A stretch of 64,000 nucleotides of DNA from Paenibacillus plantarum. Lineage in GTDB: Bacteria > Bacillota > Bacilli > Paenibacillales > NBRC-103111. Positions within the stretch are counted from its first letter, which is position 1, and each line of letters opens with the position of its first letter. Below are positions 28,279-37,911 of this stretch, piece by piece. The stretch is taken from positions 186,001 through 250,000 of the forward strand of contig NZ_WHNY01000067.1 in assembly GCF_013141695.1 (NCBI RefSeq). Direction: 5' to 3'. The notes under the pieces were generated by a model. The model was not told the origin of the DNA, did no database searches, and saw nothing but the letters and a program-made list of their open reading frames with translations. The position numbers and the translations under genes were made by a program.

Positions 28279-29132
28279 TGGATTGGAAGGAACGATTTTT
28301 TGAAGGGGTCATTTATGTCATTCTCTTACTGATGGCTGTCTGTTTTATATTTCCTTTGCTATACGTGTTATCGATGTCATTAACACCATTCAGCGAAGTC
28401 ATGAAAAATGGTGGTTTCATCATCATTCCGAAGCATATCTCATTCGAAGCGTATGTACTATTTCTAAAGGATGCAACGATCCCGAGAGCTTTTGGCGTTT
28501 CCCTTTTTGTAACAATCGTTGGAACCGCATTAAATGTCTTACTTACGGTGCTCATGGCCTATCCCCTAAGTAAGAAAACACTGCCTGGGAGATCAATGAT
28601 TCTCTTTCTGATCTTGTTCACGATGATGTTCAATGGCGGAATTATCCCGACCTATCTCATCGTCAAAGAGACTGGATTGTTGAATTCCGTATGGTCGATG
28701 ATTATCCCATCAGCAGTAGGAACCTTTTCACTCTTAATCACAAAGACCTTCTTCGAGAATATTCCGGAGGAAATTCTGGAAGCGGCCAGAATAGATGGAG
28801 CCTCTGAAAGCAAAGTTTTGGTGAGTGTTCTGTTGCCAATGTCCGTACCCGTGGTTGCAACAATCAGTACCTTCTATGGGGTTATGCATTGGAATGAGTT
28901 TTTCAGCTCTATTTTATATATTACGGATGAATCTTTATATCCGCTGCAAGTTGTCTTGCGAAGCATTTTGACCTCATCCATGTCAGCTGAGATTAATTTG
29001 GAGAATACAGTTCCCTCCACAACCTTGCAAATGGCAGGAGTTATCCTAACAGCACTTCCGATTGTAATTGTTTATCCGTTCATCCAAAAGTATTTCACCA
29101 AAGGAATGCTTATTGGCGCAGTGAAGGGATAA
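28272..29132 (+). CDS. Carbohydrate ABC importer permease (second subunit)
   Basis: 286 residues, PF00528 permease of the LplC/YesQ kind, with about six TM helices. The EAA loop is EAARIDGASESKVLVSVLLP and the C-terminus FTKGMLIGAVKG is typical of the class. It starts 7 bases inside the upstream permease gene, indicating translational coupling. It forms the heterodimeric channel with that protein and is fed by the lipoprotein encoded next. Confidence 0.9.
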   Translation: MVMDWKERFFEGVIYVILLLMAVCFIFPLLYVLSMSLTPFSEVMKNGGFIIIPKHISFEAYVLFLKDATIPRAFGVSLFVTIVGTALNVLLTVLMAYPLSKKTLPGRSMILFLILFTMMFNGGIIPTYLIVKETGLLNSVWSMIIPSAVGTFSLLITKTFFENIPEEILEAARIDGASESKVLVSVLLPMSVPVVATISTFYGVMHWNEFFSSILYITDESLYPLQVVLRSILTSSMSAEINLENTVPSTTLQMAGVILTALPIVIVYPFIQKYFTKGMLIGAVKG

Positions 29133-29172
29133 CAGTTAACATATATGTAAGATCATAAGGGGAGATGTTTCT

Positions 29173-30732
29173 ATGAAAATTTCATTCAAGCTATGTGCAG
29201 TAATCGGTTTGTCGTTCAGTATCGTAGTAAGTGGCTGTGGAAAAACGGAGTCTGTGACAGAAGGTGGTACAACAGCACCTAGCAGTGCAACTGCAGCGCC
29301 AGCAGCATCCCCCAAATCAACGACGCCAGTTAAACTAAGTGTACTAATTGGCGGAACGGGATTAAGTGATGTCGATAAGAAAATTCAAGCTGAAATCGGC
29401 AAAAAGCTCGGTGTGGATTTCGATTTCAACGTGATGCAAACCAGCAATAACAATGAATACGCCAATCAAATCAACGTCCGAATTGCCGCTGGGAATGTAC
29501 CGGATGTTTTCACCGTCAGTAATGACCAAATGCAGCAATTTTCCAAGCAAGGGGCGATTCTAGACTTAACCAGTTACATGGATAAGATGCCCAATGTTAA
29601 AAAGGCCTACAGTGCCGCTGATTTAACGAAAGGTAAAGTCGATGGTAAACAAATGACGCTTCCTAAACGGGCAGCGGTTCCTTATCGGACCCTAATGCTA
29701 AGGAAGGATTGGCTGGATAAACTCAATTTGCCGATCCCTAAGACGCTGGACGAATTGGCGACAGTCATTAAAGCCTTTCATGATAAAGATCCAGACGGGA
29801 ACGGCAAGCAAGACACCTACGGACTGACGGGTACTGGATTGGATGTGTTTGCACCCTTCTTCGGAGCTTTTGGCGCTAGCTATGGTACAGCATCATCAGC
29901 GGAAGGGAATCTAACGGTTAAAGACAATAAAGTAGTTTACTCCACCTCCCAGCCGGAAATGAAGCAAGCGCTCAAATTTATCAATGATCTATATAATTCT
30001 GGTGCCATCGATCCTGATATTCTTACCAACAAGGGGAATGCGGCATCTACCAAAGCTCAGAAGGGTCAAGTAGGTGTTATTTACTCGAATTGGTCGGATA
30101 TGTTCAAGGATGAGTTTGTGAAGCTTACCACAGACACGAATCCTAACGCCAAATTCATAACGATAGAGCCGCCAGTTGGACCTGGAGGTAAGTTTAACGG
30201 AGCGTTTGACAACAGTGCAGCCGACTGGCGCATTGCTCTTCCAAAAGCGCTCGAGAAAACGCCAGAAAAATTAGAGAAAGCGTTGGCGTACCTAGACTTC
30301 ATCACAGGTGCAGGCGAAGGTCAGAATTTGGTCATGTTCGGTTTTGAAGGTACGCACTATACCAAAGAAGGCGATGTAATCAAACCGCTTCCAGCCGTGT
30401 CTGAGCTTGGAACGACGTTCCAGTTACAGTTGACCGGCCGTGATGAGCTGCCCTACTTGTATACGAAATTCCCGAAACAGAAAGAGTACATCGATTTTGC
30501 TATTAACCTGCCGTACATCAAAGTGTATAACAATTTCTCCAAGATTCCTGACGGTTTAAACAAATCCGATAAGGATCGTTTCGAGAATGAAGAAATCATT
30601 AAATTTATTTATGGAAAACGTCCCATTGACCAGTTCGACGATTTTGTAAAAACGTTGAACACGACGTACCAATTACAGAAGTATGTGGATGAGGCTGAAA
30701 AGGCTTTTAAGGAAAAAGGATTGATTAAGTAA
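29173..30732 (+). CDS. Extracellular solute-binding lipoprotein of the first ABC importer
   Basis: 519 residues. The lipoprotein signal has a VSGC lipobox (Cys ~21), followed by a Ser/Thr/Ala/Pro-rich linker that lets the domain stand off the membrane. The mature part is a cluster-B-like sugar-binding protein (LplA/YtcQ group, with DKDPDGNGKQDTYGLTG, a calcium-loop-like segment common in this group). It delivers oligosaccharide to the two permeases just upstream. It ends the operon, followed by a hairpin. Confidence 0.9.
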   Translation: MKISFKLCAVIGLSFSIVVSGCGKTESVTEGGTTAPSSATAAPAASPKSTTPVKLSVLIGGTGLSDVDKKIQAEIGKKLGVDFDFNVMQTSNNNEYANQINVRIAAGNVPDVFTVSNDQMQQFSKQGAILDLTSYMDKMPNVKKAYSAADLTKGKVDGKQMTLPKRAAVPYRTLMLRKDWLDKLNLPIPKTLDELATVIKAFHDKDPDGNGKQDTYGLTGTGLDVFAPFFGAFGASYGTASSAEGNLTVKDNKVVYSTSQPEMKQALKFINDLYNSGAIDPDILTNKGNAASTKAQKGQVGVIYSNWSDMFKDEFVKLTTDTNPNAKFITIEPPVGPGGKFNGAFDNSAADWRIALPKALEKTPEKLEKALAYLDFITGAGEGQNLVMFGFEGTHYTKEGDVIKPLPAVSELGTTFQLQLTGRDELPYLYTKFPKQKEYIDFAINLPYIKVYNNFSKIPDGLNKSDKDRFENEEIIKFIYGKRPIDQFDDFVKTLNTTYQLQKYVDEAEKAFKEKGLIK

Positions 30733-30768
30733 TAACGTTATAAAAATGAGAAATGATAGGGTGACTTG

Positions 30769-30822
30769 GAGGCACTATCCCAGAACGCGCGATTTCTGTG
30801 TTGGACGGGTTAGTGCCTTTTC
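30769..30822 (+). terminator. Hairpin (terminator or attenuator) between importer and kinase genes
   Basis: GGCACTAtCCC / GGGTTAGTGCC (one mismatch) with a ~32-base loop, followed by TTTTC. It ends only 18 bases before the kinase start codon, leaving no room for a promoter after it. Confidence 0.6.
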
Positions 30823-30840
30823 GGCAGGAGTTGAATAGTC

Positions 30841-32604
30841 ATGAGCAATTCATTGAGAAAAAAGATTATTATTTGGTTTATTTTAACAACAGCTCCGCTA
30901 GTCATTTTTCTGTTCTATAGCAATTATTACTCGATGACCGTTTTACACAATCAAATATCCAATTCCAAAAGCAGTGTGCTGTACACGTTTGTTTTGCAAG
31001 CGGATAGAGCTATGAAGGAAGCTAGTAATTATATCTATAAGTATCTCGATAAAGAGCAAGATATTTATTTATTGAAAGATTACGCGAAAGATAGCGATGA
31101 ATATGTCCTGAACAAAGTTAGTATTACCAACAAGCTTACGAAAGATATTGGCTTTTATAATACAATTGATGCTTTCTTTGTGTATTCCCAGAAAAACCAA
31201 GACTTAATATTCGCTGTTCAAGATACCTCGATGGAAATCACGAGAGTTATTAATCAGGAGCTCCCTCGTTTCGTTCAAAACATCTCCCCACAACAATTGA
31301 AAAGTTGGCAGGTGGTCCAAACGACCGCCGGATTTGCCATCGTTAAAATGGTGAGCGTAAATGAAGACATCTATATGGGATCTTGGATTAATGTAGGTAC
31401 GATGATGGCGCCATTGCAAGACAACAATGGGAACGTTGATGAAAGGTATTACATTGTATCCGACGAGGGACAAATTCTCTCTAACGATGAGTGGCTTATT
31501 TCCAAGTCAGAAACGCTTCCTAAGATGATGGCAGAACTGGCCGATAAATCGTACCAGATCATTAAGGATAAACAAAACAAACAGAATTACCTTGTTATTG
31601 GCAGCAAGTCCGAATGGGTACCGATCTCCTTTGTTTCTGTCATTGCAGAGAAATCCCTACTTCAAAACCTTCCTTTTTTTCAAACAGCGCTTTACTTTAT
31701 ACCGATTGGAAGTCTTCTCATTCTCTCCGTTTATTTATTGTTTCTGCGCAGAGCTTTTTTTGTACCGATGGCCAACTTAATGAATGGTATGCGGAAAATC
31801 GCGCAGGGTGATCTTGAGATTCGATTGAAGGAAAGCCGGGTTGATGAATTTGCCTCTTTAATCGGATCATTCAATGATATGATTTCCCAAATTAAATATT
31901 TGAAGATCCATGTCTACGAGGAAAAGCTACGAGCTCAAACCGCAGAGATGAAGCATCTGCAAATGCAGATTAATCCTCATTTCTACTTGAACACGTTGAA
32001 TATCATTTATTATTTGGCAGCACTGAAAGATTATAAAACGGTGCAGAAAATGACGATGCATTTAGCCGAATATTTTCGTTTTATCATGCGGAACAATCGG
32101 AACTTCATTTCGCTCGAGGAAGAGGTCAAGCATATCCGCAATTATTTGGAAATTCAGCAACTGAGGTTTCCTGACGTATTGGAGACAAGCATACAAATTC
32201 CCGATGTGTATAGGAGCTTTGAAATTCCAGCCCTTATTATTCAACCATTTGTTGAAAATGCGATCATTCACGGATTTCAGAAAAGAGGAGAAAAGTTTCG
32301 CATCCATATTACGGCAGCACCGGATCCCATAGATCCAGAGCTGTATTTTGATATTCATATTCAAGATAACGGGGTTGGATTCGCAGATGAGATGCTAACC
32401 TATTTGTTGTCGAGTGAGGCCAATATGGATGTTGGAGACGAAAACCATATTGGGATATGGAACGTATGTCGTCGATTGAAGATCGTTTACAACGGGCAGG
32501 CTCGAATCAAGCTATGTAATGGCTCGGATGGTGGCGCAACGGTGCAAATGAGGTTTCCTTTAATAAAGGAAAGTCGAAATAAAGGAGAAGATGAACGTGT
32601 ATAA
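30841..32604 (+). CDS. YesM-type sensor histidine kinase
   Basis: 587 residues. TM1 (~9-30), an extracellular cache-like domain (~35-275), TM2 (~282-302), HAMP (~305-355, PMANLMNGMRKIAQGDLEIR), then a His_kinase domain with phospho-acceptor His ~380 in QINPHFYLNTL and an HATPase domain (VENAIIHGF, DNGVGF, HIGIWNV). This class senses oligosaccharides or binding-protein complexes and phosphorylates a YesN-type partner. The partner gene starts 14 bases inside its 3' end. It sits between two ABC importer operons; the downstream one is the more likely target. Confidence 0.92.
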   Translation: MSNSLRKKIIIWFILTTAPLVIFLFYSNYYSMTVLHNQISNSKSSVLYTFVLQADRAMKEASNYIYKYLDKEQDIYLLKDYAKDSDEYVLNKVSITNKLTKDIGFYNTIDAFFVYSQKNQDLIFAVQDTSMEITRVINQELPRFVQNISPQQLKSWQVVQTTAGFAIVKMVSVNEDIYMGSWINVGTMMAPLQDNNGNVDERYYIVSDEGQILSNDEWLISKSETLPKMMAELADKSYQIIKDKQNKQNYLVIGSKSEWVPISFVSVIAEKSLLQNLPFFQTALYFIPIGSLLILSVYLLFLRRAFFVPMANLMNGMRKIAQGDLEIRLKESRVDEFASLIGSFNDMISQIKYLKIHVYEEKLRAQTAEMKHLQMQINPHFYLNTLNIIYYLAALKDYKTVQKMTMHLAEYFRFIMRNNRNFISLEEEVKHIRNYLEIQQLRFPDVLETSIQIPDVYRSFEIPALIIQPFVENAIIHGFQKRGEKFRIHITAAPDPIDPELYFDIHIQDNGVGFADEMLTYLLSSEANMDVGDENHIGIWNVCRRLKIVYNGQARIKLCNGSDGGATVQMRFPLIKESRNKGEDERV

Positions 32605-34219
32605 CCTTCTGGTAGTGGACGACGAAATGTATACCGTAAAAGGCATCACGCAGTCGATCGATTGGTCGGGGTCCTTTGCTGCTGTGTTTGAAGCGTATGA
32701 TGTTGAAACAGCCATTGACATACTGAGTCAGCACCCCATTCACATCATGATTTCAGATATCGATATGCCCGGAAAAAGTGGCTTAGAATTACTCAAATGG
32801 GTGAAAGAACACTCGCCATTAACTAAAACGATTTTCTTATCCGGTCATGCCAACTTCCAATTTGCGCAACAGGCGGTGCATCTTGGCAGCTTTGAATACT
32901 TGCTTAAGCCTGTCGATAATGAACATTTGGAGCAGGTTGTAGGCAAAGCCCTAGGTGTTGTTCGCGAAAGCAATGAGCAGAAGCAATACGGTAAAGTATT
33001 GGAAAAGTATTATAAAGAGTGGTTTGTTCAATTACCGTTAATGGTTGAGCGATTCTGGCAAGATGTGCTGAACGAGCGTATGCCATTATACCCCGAGCGT
33101 TTAGCAGCTGCATTTGATCTGTATCAGCTTCCGCTTTCCCCAACGGATAGGATAATCCCGATTATCATCAATATTGAATACTGGAAAGAAGAGATGAGTG
33201 TACGTGATGAAGAAATTATGGGGTACGCCGTGCGTAATGTTGCTGCGGAAATTTTGTTAAATCATCGAAATGGCCATGTTATTCAAGACGGCAACGGTGG
33301 CAATGTGGTATTGCTTTACGATAATGGTCAAGTAGGAGTATCACACGATGAGCTGCAGCGCTGCTGCCAGCTTTATTTGGATGCGTGCTCACAATATTTT
33401 GAATGCAGTATGTCATGTTATGTCGGTGATGCCGTAGCTTTAAATAAGCTAGCAACCGAGTATCGTGATTTACTGAAGCTGGAGCGCAATAATATTATGA
33501 CTGTAGGCTGCGTCGTATTTAAATTTGAACACATGCGCCGTGATGTTGTTACGGTCATACCGCTGCTTGATTTTGGTGAATGGTCCTTGTTATTTGAAAC
33601 AGGGAGAAAGACCGAACTATTTAACAAGTTGGATCAAGTTGTGGAACGATGGAAACATGAAGTAATCCCACCTGAATCGTTAGAAGCGTTCTATCACGGA
33701 TATATCCATATGATCTATAACACCGTTCATAGTCAAGGGTATTCTATACACACGATTTATTCCCTAAAGGATCTGAGCAGCGAATCCCAAGCCATTCGCT
33801 CGATGGTCCATTTCAGTCTGTGGGCGAAACGTATCGCGGCTATAGGAATGGATTACTTCAATCGAGAGAGCCATAGCGACAATGGCGGAGTCATTGCATC
33901 CGTTAAGCAATATATGGAATTAAATATTAGTTTGGAATTTACGCGTGAAGACATTGCTCAGTATGTGCATTTGAATCCAGCCTATTTATCACGGCTGTTT
34001 AAGAAAGAAACAGGGTTATCACTAGCCGACTACATTTTGCAGATCCGCATCGACAAAGCCAAAAGGCTTTTAGAAGAAACAAGTCTGAAAATCTCTACGG
34101 TGGCGGAGGCAGTCGGTTACTCTCACTTCTCACATTTTGGAAAAATGTTTAAAAAGTTGACCTCTTTCACGCCGCAAGATTATCGCAAAATGGTGAAATC
34201 ATCGGATGATATAGACTAA
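32591..34219 (+). CDS. YesN-type response regulator with AraC DNA-binding domain
   Basis: 542 residues. A receiver domain (VVDDEMYTVKGI, phospho-acceptor Asp ~56 in MISDIDMPG, YLLKPVD), a long middle region (~135-430) of unknown fold common to this class, and a C-terminal AraC HTH (~440-540; HLNPAYLSRLFKKETG, ending FTPQDYRKMV). The ribosome site AAAGGAG lies within the kinase 3' end and the ATG overlaps it, so the two are translationally coupled. The importer operon beginning at 34327 follows after about 100 bases and is the presumed target. Confidence 0.92.
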   Translation: MNVYNLLVVDDEMYTVKGITQSIDWSGSFAAVFEAYDVETAIDILSQHPIHIMISDIDMPGKSGLELLKWVKEHSPLTKTIFLSGHANFQFAQQAVHLGSFEYLLKPVDNEHLEQVVGKALGVVRESNEQKQYGKVLEKYYKEWFVQLPLMVERFWQDVLNERMPLYPERLAAAFDLYQLPLSPTDRIIPIIINIEYWKEEMSVRDEEIMGYAVRNVAAEILLNHRNGHVIQDGNGGNVVLLYDNGQVGVSHDELQRCCQLYLDACSQYFECSMSCYVGDAVALNKLATEYRDLLKLERNNIMTVGCVVFKFEHMRRDVVTVIPLLDFGEWSLLFETGRKTELFNKLDQVVERWKHEVIPPESLEAFYHGYIHMIYNTVHSQGYSIHTIYSLKDLSSESQAIRSMVHFSLWAKRIAAIGMDYFNRESHSDNGGVIASVKQYMELNISLEFTREDIAQYVHLNPAYLSRLFKKETGLSLADYILQIRIDKAKRLLEETSLKISTVAEAVGYSHFSHFGKMFKKLTSFTPQDYRKMVKSSDDID

Positions 34220-34326
34220 CCAAGAATGTCATGAAAGTGTTAACCAACAGGTCATGTATCGGATAGTTTCACAAGTTGCCTCCTCCTATAATTAAGCTAT
34301 CAACCAGCAGCACAGGAGGCATGCCA
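34220..34326 (+). promoter_or_regulatory. Candidate activator-dependent promoter of the second importer operon
   Basis: A consensus TATAAT lies at 34287-34292 or thereabouts, about 20 bases before the AGGAGG. No recognisable -35 is present 16-18 bases upstream, as expected for a promoter that needs a YesN-type activator. This is suggestive only; read-through from the regulator gene is the alternative. Confidence 0.35.
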
Positions 34327-35232
34327 GTGAAAACATTTAGAGCCTATTGGGTATTTTACTTGATGCTACTGCCAGCATCGGTAGTCCTACTCATCAACAA
34401 CTATCTCCCTATGTTCGGCATTATCATTGCTTTTAAGAACATTAATTTGACGGATGGCATTCTAGGAAGTCCATGGATAGGATTGGATAATTTCACGTAT
34501 CTGTTTAAAACGAACGATGCATGGATTATTACGCGGAATACTTTGCTTTATAATGCGCTATTTATTGTTCTTAATATCGTAATCGGCGTTTCGTTCGCCA
34601 TTATGTTGAATGAATTAAGAAGCCGTCTTCTTTCGAAATTTTTTCAAAGTACAATGTTCCTCCCTTATTTTTTATCTGCTATTGTGACGAGTTATTTAGT
34701 TTTTGGCTTCTTAGGTACGGAGCACGGGTTCATTAATAACACGCTGCTACCTTTTATTGGGTTGAAACCGATTTCATGGTATAGCGAGCCTCAGTACTGG
34801 CCATATATCTTGTCATTTGTTCATACTTGGAAAACGATTGGTTATTCAACGGTGATGTACTTAGCTGTCATCATTGGCATCGATCATGAATATTACGAAG
34901 CGGCCACACTGGATGGAGCTAGTAAATGGAAACAAATGATTCATATTACGCTCCCATCGCTCGTCCCAATCATCATTATTCTAGCGCTGCTAGCCATTGG
35001 AAGAATTTTTTATACGGACTTCGGATTATTCTTTCAGGTACCCCTGAATTCAGGTTCTTTATTTTCCACGACGAATGTCATCGACACCTATGTATATCGC
35101 ACGTTTATTACGTTGGGAGACATAGGGATGTCCACTGCAGCAGGACTCTACCAATCCCTTGTCGGTTTCGTCATGGTATTCTTCTCTAACTATATTGTTA
35201 GAAGAATTAATAAAGAGAACGCACTATTTTAA
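34327..35232 (+). CDS. Carbohydrate ABC importer permease (second module, LplB type)
   Basis: 301 residues from GTG 34327. AGGAGG at 34314-34319 is 7 bases before GTG; the ATG at 34321 is too close to it, and a TTG at 34276 would place the ribosome site inside the gene. Six-TM PF00528 permease with the EAA loop YEAATLDGASKWKQMIHITL. It opens the second importer operon, directly downstream of the YesM/YesN pair. No ATPase gene nearby. Confidence 0.9.
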   Translation: MKTFRAYWVFYLMLLPASVVLLINNYLPMFGIIIAFKNINLTDGILGSPWIGLDNFTYLFKTNDAWIITRNTLLYNALFIVLNIVIGVSFAIMLNELRSRLLSKFFQSTMFLPYFLSAIVTSYLVFGFLGTEHGFINNTLLPFIGLKPISWYSEPQYWPYILSFVHTWKTIGYSTVMYLAVIIGIDHEYYEAATLDGASKWKQMIHITLPSLVPIIIILALLAIGRIFYTDFGLFFQVPLNSGSLFSTTNVIDTYVYRTFITLGDIGMSTAAGLYQSLVGFVMVFFSNYIVRRINKENALF

Positions 35233-35250
35233 ATAAAGGAGGTGGCATGC

Positions 35251-36195
35251 TTGGAAGTGATCGAAACGGTTAAGCCCCATAAGGCTCCGTCATTTAATCC
35301 CATTAACGCAATATCTCGTAAGGCGAACATCATCATTAGCTTGTTTTTTTGGGTGTACAGCATTTGTTGTTTATTGCCTATCATCCTTGTTCTTTCGGTA
35401 TCCTTCTCAGAAGAAAAGTCAGTCCTGACGGATGGGTATCGATTTATACCTTTACACTTCAGTTTAGAGGCTTATAGGTTCATGTTTCTGGACATCAATC
35501 AGATTGTGAAATCCTATGGCATATCGGTCCTTGTTACCGTGGCAGGTACTGCTATTAGTGTGATTATTATGTCCTTGTTCGCGTATCCCATTTCACGTAA
35601 TGATTTTCCTCATAAAAGGATATTTACGTTTTTCATGTTTTTTACCATGCTCTTTAACGGTGGTCTGGTACCCTGGTACCTTGTCTACACGCAGTTCCTT
35701 GATCTAAAAAATAGCATCTGGGCGTTAATTATTCCTTTGCTGATCTCACCCTTTTTCGTACTGGTTATACGTACGTTCTTTCAAACGACAATCCCACCTG
35801 CTTTGATCGAATCGGCAAGGATAGATGGTGCTGGTGAAACGACTATTTTTAGCCGCATTGTGATGCCGCTTTCCTTGCCGGTACTAGCCACTGTTGCCTT
35901 GTTCAGCACGCTAAACTATTGGAATGATTGGTTTCTAAGTCTTGTTTTTATTACGGATAATACAACGATAAGCATCCAGTACTTAATGTATAAAGCCATG
36001 CTGAATATTCAGTTTATGACGACAAATATCCAAGCGCAGCAAGGATTCACACAAGCAGGTGGAAGCATGAATTTACCAACCGAAAGCGTGAGAATGGCTA
36101 TGTGTGTCATAGGCGTGGGTCCGATTGTGTTTGCGTATCCCTTCTTTCAAAGGTTTTTTATTAAAGGTTTGACCGTAGGCTCTGTAAAAGGCTGA
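35251..36195 (+). CDS. Carbohydrate ABC importer permease (second module, second subunit)
   Basis: 314 residues from TTG 35251, chosen because AGGAGG (35237-35242) is 8 bases upstream; an overlapping GTG at 35242 would coincide with the ribosome site. LplC/YesQ-type PF00528 permease with EAA-like loop ESARIDGAGETTIFSRIVMP and C-terminus FIKGLTVGSVKG. It is 18 bases after the first permease and forms the channel with it. Confidence 0.9.
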   Translation: MEVIETVKPHKAPSFNPINAISRKANIIISLFFWVYSICCLLPIILVLSVSFSEEKSVLTDGYRFIPLHFSLEAYRFMFLDINQIVKSYGISVLVTVAGTAISVIIMSLFAYPISRNDFPHKRIFTFFMFFTMLFNGGLVPWYLVYTQFLDLKNSIWALIIPLLISPFFVLVIRTFFQTTIPPALIESARIDGAGETTIFSRIVMPLSLPVLATVALFSTLNYWNDWFLSLVFITDNTTISIQYLMYKAMLNIQFMTTNIQAQQGFTQAGGSMNLPTESVRMAMCVIGVGPIVFAYPFFQRFFIKGLTVGSVKG

Positions 36196-36226
36196 ATCTA
36201 GCCTAGACTACGTAATTCATATCAAA

Positions 36227-36236
36227 TTGTATACAA
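36227..36236. promoter_or_regulatory. Palindrome TTGTATACAA before the solute-binding lipoprotein gene
   Basis: A perfect 10-base palindrome 18 bases before the ATG of the binding-protein gene. It could be an operator or a chance AT-rich palindrome. Confidence 0.25.
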
Positions 36237-36254
36237 ACAAAAGGGAGGATTCGC

Positions 36255-37790
36255 ATGAAAAGGATTCAAAAAGCTAGTCTGTTGGCCGTATCTGTTAGTA
36301 TGGTTCTCGCGATTTTTTTGACGGGGTGCAGCACGAATAAGGAAACATCATCTTCGGCCGCTCTATCCTCATCCAGCCCTACGGTAGAACCTCAACTCTC
36401 ACCCTACACAATAAAATTGATTTACCCTGGTGAGGTTCAAAAAGATCAAGCCCTTGTTGTAGCAGAAATGAACAAATATTTAACTAAAAAAATCAATGCA
36501 ACGATTGATATTAACCCGATTTCTTCAGGCTCCTGGGGAGATAAGGTTAATCTGATGATTGCCTCTAGTGAACCGATGGACATTCTGTTCGCAGCCAATT
36601 GGAACTCATATGCCACGAACGTAACCAAGGGAGCTTTCGTTGACCTGGAAGAGAAAAATTTACTTGATAAATATGGCAAGGGCATTAAAGAAACACTTGG
36701 TCAAAGTGCGCTCGATGGTGCGAGAATTAAGGGCAAAATTTACGCTGTTCCCACAAATAAAGAAATGGCCACTTCAGGTGGATTCTTACTGAGAAAAGAC
36801 CTAGTGGAGAAATATAAAATGGACCTTTCAACTATTAAATCAGAAAAAGATTTGGAGCCATTTCTCAAGATTATTAAAGAGAATGAACCGAACATGACTC
36901 CGTTGTATCTCGACGCTGGCAACAATCTTGTACAGCATCTAAACACATGGGATTACATGGGAGGGGCTACTTCCTTCGGGGCTATTGATGGAACGCTTCC
37001 GAGTACGAAGGTTGTACTCACACAGGAGCAACAGAAAGATAAAGAACAATTAGATTTGACGCACGACTGGTTCTTGAAAGGATACATCAACAAAGACGCG
37101 CCGACGACGAAAAATTCGCCAGAAACACAAGTAAAAGCTGGGAATGTATTTGCCATTGTTACACCACTAAAACCAGGTAAGGATGCAGAAGTTAGTCTAG
37201 CCTCAGGCTATCCGTTTGTGCAGGTAGAGACGATGAAGACATGGACCAGCTCATCAACGGCTTCTGGCTCGATGCTCGCGATTTCAAAAACCAGTAAAGA
37301 CCCAGAGCGCGCCATGATGTTTATTAATTTGCTGCATACGGATAAATACTTACTGAATTTACTCGATTTCGGTATCGAGGGCGTGCACTATGTGAAAGTA
37401 AACGATAATGTCATTGATATCGCACCTGGTAACGATCCGAAAAGCAATAAATACTTGCCTGGTGCAGCATGGATGTTCGGTAGTCAGTTCTTGAATTACT
37501 TATGGAAGAACGAAGATCCAGAAAAGTGGAATAAATTCCGCGAATTCAATAAGAAAGCCGCTGTTTCAGTAGCTGTAGGATTTACATTTGATACGGCTGC
37601 TGTTAAAAATGAAATTGCTGCAACGACTTCTGTGAAAGTTGAGTTTTCTGGTGCTTTAAATACCGGTGCTGTTGATCCGAATACGATTCTTCCGAAATAT
37701 CTCGAGAAATTGAAGGCTGCTGGTGTTGATAAAATTCTTACTGAGAAGCAGAAGCAGTTTGATGAGTTTCTCGCTACAAAAAAGAAGTAA
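36255..37790 (+). CDS. Extracellular solute-binding lipoprotein of the second ABC importer
   Basis: 511 residues with a lipoprotein signal (LTGC lipobox, Cys ~25), a Ser-rich linker, then a sugar-binding-protein fold (PF01547/LplA-type; ATIDINPISSGSWGDKVNLM, DILFAANW). Ribosome site GGGAGG precedes the ATG. It is the third gene of the second importer operon and is only distantly similar to the binding protein at 29173, so the two importers probably take different substrates. Confidence 0.9.
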   Translation: MKRIQKASLLAVSVSMVLAIFLTGCSTNKETSSSAALSSSSPTVEPQLSPYTIKLIYPGEVQKDQALVVAEMNKYLTKKINATIDINPISSGSWGDKVNLMIASSEPMDILFAANWNSYATNVTKGAFVDLEEKNLLDKYGKGIKETLGQSALDGARIKGKIYAVPTNKEMATSGGFLLRKDLVEKYKMDLSTIKSEKDLEPFLKIIKENEPNMTPLYLDAGNNLVQHLNTWDYMGGATSFGAIDGTLPSTKVVLTQEQQKDKEQLDLTHDWFLKGYINKDAPTTKNSPETQVKAGNVFAIVTPLKPGKDAEVSLASGYPFVQVETMKTWTSSSTASGSMLAISKTSKDPERAMMFINLLHTDKYLLNLLDFGIEGVHYVKVNDNVIDIAPGNDPKSNKYLPGAAWMFGSQFLNYLWKNEDPEKWNKFREFNKKAAVSVAVGFTFDTAAVKNEIAATTSVKVEFSGALNTGAVDPNTILPKYLEKLKAAGVDKILTEKQKQFDEFLATKKK

Positions 37791-37831
37791 TCAAACGTAA
37801 CTAGTCGCTGAATAGTGGGTAAAAAGGAACT

Positions 37832-37860
37832 GAGCCAAGCGAATGAGCTTGGTTCAATTC
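37832..37860 (+). terminator. Hairpin between binding protein and oxidoreductase genes
   Basis: GAGCCAAGC / GCTTGGTTC 9-bp stem with loop GAATGA followed by AATTCTTTT. Downstream genes have no obvious promoter of their own, so this is likely a partial terminator that lowers their expression. Confidence 0.6.
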
Positions 37861-37911
37861 TTTTGCTTACTCATTCATGCCTATTTAAATATGGAGTTGG
37901 AGTTGAAGGAA

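Noticed and set aside
37843..37911. Upstream extension of the FAD oxidoreductase
   Set aside because: The extra residues come from the hairpin sequence, there is no ribosome site and the Rossmann motif would be pushed far from the N-terminus.
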